From NCBI GenBank assembly GCA_021307315.1, contig JAJSPD010000040.1, positions 186,001 to 250,000 on the forward strand: a DNA stretch of 64,000 nt, in the 5' to 3' direction. This stretch comes from Bisporella sp. PMI_857. Lineage: Eukaryota > Ascomycota > Leotiomycetes > Helotiales > Helotiaceae. A program made the position numbers and the translations under genes. Numbering within the stretch: position 1 is the stretch's first letter; every line of letters starts with the position of its first letter. Of this stretch, positions 54,995 through 64,000 are shown in pieces. The notes under the pieces are model-generated. The model worked only from the letters and a program-made list of their open reading frames with translations, did not search any database and was not told the DNA's origin.

Positions 54995-57900
54995 TAAATA
55001 TCTGGCAATGGATTTGGGATTCAGAACATGGCAGCAAGGGAAATGCAAGAGCCAAGTTACAGCAATGGGAGCGAGTCAGGTAGAGTAGTTAAGACACCAT
55101 AACAGAATATCTAGCTGAATGTCCAGAAATAATCATCAGCTCTGACGACCTTCACCATTAGCATTCGTGATGACAAGATTCAAATTCAACGGCTAAGCAC
55201 TTGATTAGGCGTCTTATAATCCTGAGAATAGATGAAACGCGCTAGCTTTACGGTACGGCTGATTGCCCCCAATTATACTCCTAGAATTTATATGGGTGTG
55301 CAATAATTACCGGGTCAGCCGCATTGAAAATTCGCCTGAGGATTGACATGCAGATTTCCTGTGCAGCGATGAGATTGGTAAGACATCTTCGGCAGATAGA
55401 CTACATATGGGACGTTGAAATATACCCCAAAGAGGATTCCTCGAGTTTCCGTACGGGGGATCCCCAGGCACGAGATATGCTTCTGCAGAAGACGACATAA
55501 GCACAGCCCCAAGCCCCCCAAAAGATCCCCCATTCCTGTACTTACAAGGGGAAACCAACGCACGACTGACTAAAAGCCAAAATATCGGTCACGGTACCGC
55601 ATAACCCCCAGAAACGGGATGAAGAAGATCCCAACAAGCTGTCGCTGGAACGCTAAACACGGTCACGATCCGTTACATCCTCCCGAGCGTACCAAAAATA
55701 TAACCTCAACAATCCAATGGGAACGATGCCACCTCTACGCTTCGTAGATCTCGCATTGTCAAATCAAAAGATGCAATAAGAACGGTTTAGGAGGGTCACG
55801 TGGATGAGTCAAACAAAGTTCAAAGCTAACACCCCACATTCCGCTAGTTGTGTGTTTCTTGTTCCCCGCAACTTGGGACGGCTGTCACTAAATTATTGTG
55901 TTTATGCCCTTGCCATAAGGAAAAAAAAGGTTCCCCGTGTCCGCTGCCTGACTCGAGAAGTCGTTAAATGTAAGGGGAATTGAGTTTCGCTGCCGTGCAC
56001 GAAAGAGACGGAAAGAGGAGCAAGAGATATGCACTGCGTCGAATGATTGTCTGGTGGCCCTTCCCAGGATTCGTTTGGCGGGGCACAGCAGATACACATG
56101 TTCAACGGCTGGCCACACGCGTGCCACCACCAGCCCGACGATACGATAACCTGCTGACGGCCGCGCGGAGAATTCGGGCTGATCGCATGCTTCTCAATGG
56201 CTCCAGAGGAGGGTGAACAAGAGAGAGGGGCCCGCCGATGGTCGCAGTCGTGATGAGGTAGATTTGGTACCTTGGAGGTGTGCTGCGTGCTGAGTGAGAC
56301 TTTTGTCCAATGTAGTGCGCGCTGAGGTTCAAGCAGGGAGTAACATTTATGCGAGAGTCTCAGACGTGCAGGGAGGGGGGGCATTTCGTCATGTAGGTTG
56401 TTGGACCCGGATATGCTGTGTTCATTGTTCTGGCTGAAATGCGGCCGTGTAATTGGAGAAGCGCCTGGCGGTGTGACGGTGGGAGAGCATGCGAAGACGC
56501 AGATGATGGTGGGATGTTTAGAAAATGTTTGGAGGGGAGGGAAACAAACAAATATGTGAGTTCTGGTATAGATCCAGGGGTCAGCTTGTTGCTAGGCTTT
56601 TTTGCCCAAGCCTTTTGCCACCCTGAGGAGGGACAACCAAAACAATAAACAACACACATTTGTGGCAGCAGGCGCCAGAATGGATCTGACGGAACAGCAG
56701 ATCTGATAGAAGGTTCGTGAAGCTGGCTTGTAGCGCAGTAGTATAGGCACTGCTGCATCTCACCACCATCACCACCCTGGCGCAACATGCTCGGCAAGTT
56801 CTCATGGTCCGAGAGAGAATGAGCAGATAGTCGCAGATGACGACGCCGCATACATACTATCAAACGCATGAAATGGGGATACCCTAAAGATTCTCGTCTA
56901 GTAGTGAGGAGAGGCATTGTATACAACAATCTGGATAATTAGCCTAGTCACAGTGTTCTCCAGGGTCTAAATGACGGCAGCAGTTGAGTTTAACAATGGA
57001 AAGTGAGTCCGTACGTCTCAGACGGCCAAGACAACGGTCGATGAGATGCGATGCTTCCATTGCTTCCATTGTTGGGATCTTCGACCCCCCAGGCCAGTCG
57101 TCATTGGGGGTGGCCACTGAATTTTGGACCCCAGGGATAAAATCTACGTTGCTCATCAATTTATCAATTGGGGTGGGCTGTCTCGGGAATGCCCCAAGTA
57201 ATCTAATTGGTGTTCCATTGGACTACCTATTATCTAGGGATGGGATTTCTGTCGTGTGCTCCATGATCAGATCAAAATGTCTCAAATCTTCATACGTCGG
57301 AAGAGGAGGGGGGGGCCTGACACATTGGAAAGGGGCATTGATTTGAACTACTGATGACGAAGGGGGTGGTGTCTCGCACAGATGGAGAGAGTAGGGTAGG
57401 GTAGGTAGGGAACCAAGGCGGGATTCTGTCCATTGAGGTGACGCATAGAGAGTTAGTAGACGCCGGGAATGATTGAATTGAATTTGCTTTTGCATTATTG
57501 CAGTAGTATAAACTCAGAGTGCTTACAGTTTTATTAATTCCTGCTGCACCTAAGGCTGCATTGCTGCAGGCTCAAGGGCTCAAGGCCAAAAAACCTTGGT
57601 TCACCTGGCGCGCTTTGTTTGGCTTTGTAACCTGAGGAACGAGTGATTGGCTACGTGATGTTCACACCCCCGCTTCCACCTTCACGCTTGACTCCGACAA
57701 TCAAAAAGTAAAGTGGGAATCATACGCGAGGTTATCATCCACCTAACCTAACCTAACTACAGTAACCTAAGGGAAATCCTCCTGGCAACTCGAACTTCCT
57801 CAGCAACCACAACAAACCACCTCCGAACAACAACCATTGCTCATACAATTCGCCCACCTGTGACGGCGATACACCTCTCTTGACGTTAGATAGAGTTGGG

Positions 57901-58248
57901 CTGGCTTTCTCCTTTGCTGGAACAAGTCTCCCCTCCCCGCAAACCAATTCTTTCCGAAGCTCTGACACTCAGCGCTTATCAACCTTGACCCCCCCCAAAA
58001 AAACAAGTCACCGAGACATCAGCATCAACCTCCATGATGTCTTTTGTCTCCCGATTCTGCTAGCGGACTGGCTTTATGCCAGACCTTTTGCGCGGAAACA
58101 CAATTAAGCTCGCTAGCTTGCATAAGAAGACATCAGTAACCACAAAGACGCGTATGACGGAGCAGATCGAGGGACGTACTCTCGAAAAGCAGGACAAGAC
58201 GAAGTCGATGCTGGGGTTGGGGGTTTGGTTCGCAGGAATCTAGACAAG
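54995..58248. promoter_or_regulatory. 3.2-kb gene-free region upstream of the RIM15-type kinase
   Basis: No gene with codon structure is seen; the longer frames at 55.9-57.5 kb are motif-free and overlap one another on opposite strands. The right part (57.5-58.2 kb) is C/T- and A-rich as in long fungal 5' UTRs. It contains CCTAACCTAACCTAAC near 57745. A 29-codon upstream ORF ends just before the kinase start. Confidence 0.5.
58154..58243 (+). promoter_or_regulatory. upstream ORF of the RIM15-type gene
   Basis: A 29-codon frame (MTEQIEGRTLEKQDKTK...) ends at TAG 58241-58243, five bases before the kinase ATG at 58249. It could reduce or gate translation of the kinase. An acceptor-like TTCGCAG lies inside it, so a 5' UTR intron might remove it. 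Confidence 0.35.
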
Positions 58249-61200
58249 ATGGAGGAAGGTAATGCTACTCTGGCGCCGCCGGCCGTCTCACAGCTGCGTG
58301 CTCAGGCTGCGGGCACCCAGATGGAACGCTCCTTGAGTGCCGATATGCGGGAGGAGAGTGAGGATCTGAGAGAGGCTGCCGAGCAGACTCTCAATGTTAT
58401 CATGGACCTCAGTCTGGAAGGCATCATTCGCTGGGTTAGTCCTTCCTGGGTAGATGTCATCGGTACGTCTCTTGAGTCGGTCCAAGACAAACGCATTGAG
58501 GAGATTTTGGTGGGCGAGAACAAGGATATATTCAAGGAGGCGGTGGAGTCTATGAAGAAGGATGATTCCCGCAGTCAGATCATCCGCTTCACTGTCCAGC
58601 TGGGACCCGAGTCGAAATTGGCTTCTCCTGATGCCCGAGAAGATGTCGGCGAAGGCGAAGCATCCGTCGACAGCCAGCAAGAGACAATTGATTTGGAAGG
58701 ACAAGGCATCATGGTTTATGATCGATCGTCTGGGGGTGAAAGTCACGTAAGTTCCATAGTCACTACATTTACGCCGTTTACTGACGATCTTGTGTAGACA
58801 ATGTGGATGATCCGGCCCTGGATAGCACCGAGAGAAATTCAAATTGACCTACCAGCAGTTATCGTGGAATCACTAGGCTCAGGCGCTGAAGTTCTTGCAA
58901 GTTATCTTAATACATTGGCTGAAGCTGGTGTGGATGATGCTGCTAAATTACCACCACCCTTGCCAGTTCTATGCCGGATCTGCGAGCGTCAAATCCCATC
59001 GTGGTGGTTCGAGAAGCATAGCGAGCTTTGTCTTCAAGAACACAAAGCCGAGATGGAAGTGCAGATGTGCCAAGAAAACCTCACAGAACACCGCCATGCA
59101 ATTGTAAAGGTCCTGGATGCCCTCGAGGCCCGCAAAAGCAGGCCTCTCTCAGGAGACCAGCAACCGTTGGTACCTCCAGCGGCTGAATACAAGGGGTTCC
59201 CAATCGGCCCAGCCACCATTTCATCCTCCTCGTCAGGCACTGCTTCTCCTGGTACGCCTGCTGGACAATCAAGAGAGCGGCCTGCGTCCGGATTTTCACA
59301 CTCACGCGCCAGATCTTTCGCTATTCGACGCCCACAAGCCAGAATTGTTGAGCTGCTGCTCGATCTCTGTGATACTGCTATTGAGATCAGTACGCCAGCC
59401 ATCAAGGAAGCTCTGGCGCAGACTCCTGGCGAGTTCCGTGCCCAGTCTCCACAGTCCGAAAGCCGCATTTCCCAGGTGATCCACTGGCAATCGCCGAGCA
59501 CGAACACCTTAGAGCAGGAACAAGGCTTGGCTCTCCTCTGTTCGGATAGCGAGGCGGCTGCTAAGGCCAAGGTTGATGCTGTTCTCCGTCATCGAAGGAT
59601 AATTGAGTACTCGGAGCGTATTCGCATGGAGTTTTCAATCCTTGTCCAGGAATGTATCGACGAAGCGATTAGGAAGGCTGCCCGCATAGCTGCTGGAGTA
59701 CTGAGCGACGAGGATGAGGAGGATGATGCGCCTTGCCCAGCGGAGGAGGGCGTGTTTAGTGGATCGTTCGAAGGACCATCCTCTTTAGCCATGGCTCTAC
59801 GAGAAGCTGAGCTGGGGCACGGGCAGAATAGGCGATCATCTTCGGCTGCAGTGTCCACGGGATCGAACAGTCCAAAGGAATGCCCTACTCCGCGGTCTCA
59901 TGCAGGTGCACAAGGTTATCAATCTCAAGGTTCTCGGCGGCAATCTTTATTTTTTGAGAGTGATGCTGGTGATAGCGAGGGATCTGTTCGGTCCTCGTCA
60001 TTGATATCCAGGGCTCCACCAAGGACCGACTCTCCTGTGTCCGAGTTCGGCGATCTTCGTCGAGCTGCCAGTTCTCGTCGTAACCGGCGTAGTATTATTC
60101 TTCCTACGCCTGGATCACCCCATCGACAGGAATCTCCTGTCCGTCTGGGACAGCCATCGTCGCCACTTCGGATCACAAAGCCTCGTGGCATCCTTCCGAT
60201 AGCACATGAAGGAATTGTTTCTCCTACACAATCGCCAATGCTTCCTGGAAGCGAGTTCAGCTCTCCAGCGATGATACCGCATCATCATAGAAGGCAATCG
60301 TCAGCCGCTGGTTCTGACCCGAATCGTCCTCCACCTTCGCCTCGTCTAAATGCTGTTAGTGCTCCACAGGCTCGTGCTGTTCCTCCCTCAATTAAGGATT
60401 TCGAGATCATTAAACCAATTAGCAAGGGCGCTTTCGGTAGTGTCTATCTAGCGAAGAAGAGATCAACTGGAGATTATTTTGCTATCAAGGTTTTGAAGAA
60501 AGCCGATATGGTGGCAAAAAATCAGGTCACCAATGTCAAGGCTGAACGAGCTATTATGATGTGGCAGGGAGAGAGCGACTTTGTAGCTAAGTTGTACTGG
60601 ACCTTCTCAAGCAAAGATTACCTCTACCTAGTTATGGAATATCTTAATGGAGGAGATTGTGCTTCCCTGATCAAGATTCTTGGCGGTCTGCCAGAAGATT
60701 GGGCAAAGAAATACCTGGGGGAGGTTATTCTAGGAGTTGAACATCTTCATGATCGTGGCATAGTCCATCGCGATCTCAAACCGGATAATCTACTGATTGA
60801 TCAGAAAGGGCATTTAAAGTTGACAGATTTTGGACTTTCTAGAATGGGTCTCATTGGTCGCCAAAAACGAGTCCTTAATAGCTCTACCAATGAGCCTGCA
60901 CCAGATCTGCTCAAACAAGGTCCTTTTGTGCGAGCGACTTCCATCAGCTCGTCTAGGTCTACTTCGTTCGACTTTCACGGCCACCACTCGCCAGGCTCGA
61001 CACCTCAAATGACACCTGATCTAGGTCTCGCCACTCCGTCATATTTCAGTCTTAGCAGAGAAACTACAAGCGCCAGTAGCAAGGACGGTCGACGAACCTC
61101 AGGCAGAAGCGATAGTGGCAATAGCGAGAGCTTGAATCAAATGTTCGGCAGCTTTTCTTTGAACGAGGTCCAACAGCCTTTCAATCATCGTAAATCGCCC

Positions 61201-63993
61201 ATTGACGAAACGAGTGAAACTGAAGGCAGTGGATCACCAGATCTTCTATCTCTCACACAATCCATAAGCCACCAGTCTGGGTCAGAACAGAAGAGCACAG
61301 CTCCGCAAAACAGTATGATGCCGCCACCCATGGCTCTCTTTGACCCTGACGATAGTAACCGTCGCTTTGTTGGCACACCAGACTATCTAGCGCCTGAGAC
61401 GGTTAATGGCGTTGGTCAAGATGAAAGAAGTGATTGGTGGTCAGTTGGCTGTATACTATTCGAGTTTCTCTTTGGTTATCCTCCATTCCACGCCGGCACA
61501 CCCGATGAGGTATTCGAAAATATCCTTGCTCGCAACATATCTTGGCCTGATGAGAATGATGCTGAAGTGTCTCCAGAAGCCAAGGATCTAATAAACAAGT
61601 TATTGTCTATAGACCCAAGCCAAAGACTAGGGTCGAATAATGATGATAAATTTGCTAATGGTGGTGAGGAGATTAGAATGCACCCTTGGTTCGAGGGCAC
61701 GGACTGGGAGAGGCTTCTTGAGGATGAGGCACAATTCGTTCCCGCTCCCGAGAATCCTGAAGATACAGAGTACTTCGATACGCGAGGCGCGACTCTGCAA
61801 TCATTCGCGGAGGAGATCGAGGATCAATCATCGCCGCAGCCTAGTACTCCAGGTGGTGAATACCATGAACGCCCGCATGATGCATTATCCCGTGTTCGAT
61901 CTCAGGTCAATTCCACGTCCATGAAGCGAGGTTTGATGCCGCTTCATATCCCGCCTCATGTCCGGGATATGAAGAGTCGTAGGCTTAGTGAGCCTGTCGC
62001 AGCTGATGACTTTGGAACCTTTGCCTTCAAGAATCTGCCAGTTCTAGAGAAGGCAAATAAGGACGTCATACAAAAGCTCCGCGCCGAGGCGTTAGCTGCG
62101 CAGTCTAAGTCTCATGTAATCAGTCCAGGTGGTGGTTCAAACCCAAGCTCGGCCACTTCTCCACAACCAGTACTCGAGGGTAGCCCAATTATCCCTATGC
62201 CAATTCAGCGTACACTATCCAATGCGAAGGCTGCTAACCGACCTGCTTCTCCGTCACAACTGAACCAAGCGAACGCTTCGCCCAGTCGAGCTTCACAGCC
62301 TTCATCGCCTCTGTTGGTCAATTTTGTAGCTGGCCAGCATGCTGAAGGCCGACGAAAGACATCCAGCAACTCATCGAGTCTTACGCATCAATCAAGCAAC
62401 TCCCTTGCGCCCGGTAGCTTCTTTGACGTTCCTCGAATGCCATCTACTTTACAAAAATCCACTTCCGCTGCAGCATCACCAATCAAAAGCAGGGGCAGCG
62501 GTCCACCGCCTCTGGCACTGTCTCCTCAGAAGCTATCGACTCCAAGACAAGTAAGCAATCCTCCGGGTCGAACTCGGTCTCAGACAGTCGGGTCACAAGA
62601 AGGAAGTCCCGTTCCCGCGGATTTATTCTCCCATCGCAAACGAAGGAGTCAGGTTTTTGATATGTCACCATCTTCATCAGACAATGAAGGCGACAAAGCG
62701 AATGCACTCCTCCGTGTGCAACGCCGCCGCCAGAGCTCTCGGCGAATGTCACAGATCACTCTTGCCGATGGTCCAATCTTCCGCCCATTGGACGTTTTGA
62801 TCTGTGAGGATCATCCGGTGTCGAGAATGGTGATGGAGAAGCTGTTGGAGAAACTTCGCTGCCGCACCATCACTGCTTCGGACGGTTCTGAGGCCATGCG
62901 TTATGCGTTGAGTGAGATTAAGTTTGATATCATTATGATGGAGTTCAAATTAGACAAAATCAACGGTGCAGATGTTGCTCGGATGATTCGAGATACGAAG
63001 AATGCGAACTCACAAACGCCAATTGTTGCTGTTACTGGCTACCTAAAGGAGCTCCAAGCCCCACATCATTTTGATGCGCTTATCGAGAAGCCGCCAACGA
63101 CGTCGAAGTTGACTGAAGTAATGTGCCGTCTATGCCAATGGAAGGCTCCTGTACCTGGACAACCGACCTTCAGCCCTATGGGATATCCCCAACCTTCTGG
63201 CTTGCGACAGGAAAGCCTGAAACTCGAAGATAGCCCAACATCTGGCTCATCCGTGTATGCTCAAATGCCAGGTAGCAGCTTTAGAGGATCTAGTCGAGCA
63301 GACTCTATCAACTCTAGCCTCTTTGGCGATTCTGAGACTTATATGAATGATGATGTTCCGGTCGTCATCAACCGAAAAGCAACCGAAGATTGGGACTCTA
63401 ATAGCGGTTTAGGGATCAGCAGTGATGAAACCTTGATTGATTCTCAGGAGTTTACGAAACTTCCTCCACATCTCCTCACTGAGACATCCGCGCCTGCTCG
63501 TATGGAACAACTTTTCAAGATTCCGATCCGGCAAAAGTCATCGGACAAGATACGTAATAAGCGAGAGTCGATTGAGAAGCACCGCCATCAATGTGCTGAA
63601 TCTGGTGATGATGAGGATGAAGAATTAGGAGATGCTCATATGCGAGAAAAGAGTCCTCGCAGTACCACGAAAGCCCCTCAGCGGAGCTCCAAACTTGGCA
63701 TCGAGATGATGAGGACAAACAGTCGTGGAAGTGTGGTTTCCTCGTCTGACCTTACGCCCAGTGCCGACACCGTCGAACCTCCACCTACAGTTTCGGAAGA
63801 GCTATCATCAGCATCCGACATTGCTAGTGCGTTACAGATACCGCCTGAACTCTTCGAATCTCCGAGTGGCAAGGTCGACATAACGGACTTCGTGGAAACA
63901 CCAAGACCCTCCCACACCGATCACAATCCAATGGACGATGAGCCAACACCTCGTGCCCCATCGGTTGCATCAAACAACAAAGACATTCGATAA
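58249..63993 (+). CDS. RIM15: RIM15-type serine/threonine protein kinase (PAS, zinc motif, AGC kinase, receiver)
   Basis: Exon 1 (58249-58746) and exon 2 (58798-63993) join in frame to about 1,897 aa. A PAS-like region lies near residues 45-110 (LNVIMDLSLEGIIRWVSPSW). A Cys/His motif follows at 225 onward (CRICERQIPSWWFEKHSELC). The AGC-family kinase domain spans about 700-1111: GAFGSVYLAKK, catalytic Lys 730, HRDLKPDN with Asp 825, DFG at 843 and APE near 1031. The DFG-APE interval is about 188 residues, enlarged by a Ser-rich insert as in Rim15/Greatwall-type kinases. A receiver domain lies at about 1497-1610, but the usual phospho-acceptor Asp is Glu 1548 (IIMMEFKLD). Rim15 integrates nutrient signals (TOR, PKA) and promotes quiescence through endosulfine and PP2A. 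It ends seven bases before the window edge. Confidence 0.92.
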
Positions 63994-64000
63994 TTTTGAC

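Noticed and set aside
55902..56929. Overlapping 120-190-codon frames on both strands in the RIM15 upstream region
   Set aside because: They overlap one another, show biased composition from GC-rich DNA, and have no recognisable domain or splice logic.
57739..57770. CCTAACCTAACCTAAC as a possible telomere-like repeat
   Set aside because: The fungal telomere unit is CCCTAA. This is a three-copy CCTAA run inside a promoter and does not indicate a chromosome end.
1..64000. CRISPR arrays, ribosomal RNA or complete tRNA genes
   Set aside because: No regularly spaced repeats, no rRNA-like blocks and no sequence with both tRNA boxes and a cloverleaf were seen. The only tRNA-like text, at 10.7 kb, lacks a proper B-box.

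Overview
The window is nuclear DNA of a filamentous ascomycete (Pezizomycotina). Genes carry short introns of about 50-130 bp with GTRNGT-like donors, CTAAC/CTGAC-type branch sites and YAG acceptors. Protein families point the same way: a Zn2Cys6 regulator, an Mpo1-like protein, a RIM15 kinase, a GFD2/YDR514C-like remnant and two 2EXR-type genes. 2EXR expansion and the gene mix suggest Leotiomycetes, but that placement is inference. Exon structures were built by hand from reading frames and splice signals.

Layout. 0.7-5.4 kb: an intact eight-exon ACS-type MFS transporter (+) and an F-box protein (-). 6.5-22 kb: a gene graveyard around two intact genes, an amidohydrolase (-) and a Zn2Cys6 transcription factor (+). 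The relics are an FAD monooxygenase, an alpha/beta-hydrolase, a CocE/NonD hydrolase, a quinone-reductase-like MDR enzyme, a monocarboxylate transporter N-terminus, an aryl-alcohol-dehydrogenase-like aldo-keto reductase and a GPR1/FUN34/SatP acetate transporter. A 1.8-kb Fot1/pogo-like DNA transposon sits inside this block. Together they look like a catabolic cluster for aromatic or ester compounds that has decayed while its regulator and one enzyme stayed open. The regulator's promoter has two copies of CCGATCCGG, and the amidohydrolase promoter has one.

22.5-35.1 kb is a conserved, housekeeping-like block: a large acidic unknown protein (-), RNA polymerase II subunit RPB7 (-), an Mpo1-like 2-hydroxy fatty acid dioxygenase (+), two small hypothetical genes (-), an FAD amine oxidase (+) and the ATP-dependent NAD(P)H-hydrate dehydratase (-).

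35.4-55 kb is AT-rich, gene-poor accessory DNA. It holds orphan genes, including a diverged paralogous pair at 36.0 and 37.9 kb, an intact and a broken 2EXR gene, a GFD2-like pseudogene, a diverged segmental duplication, an 83-bp palindromic MITE with TA duplications and an AT-rich inverted-repeat block. A roughly 3.2-kb region without a convincing gene then leads into the RIM15-type PAS/AGC-kinase/receiver gene (+), which fills the last 5.7 kb and ends seven bases before the window does.
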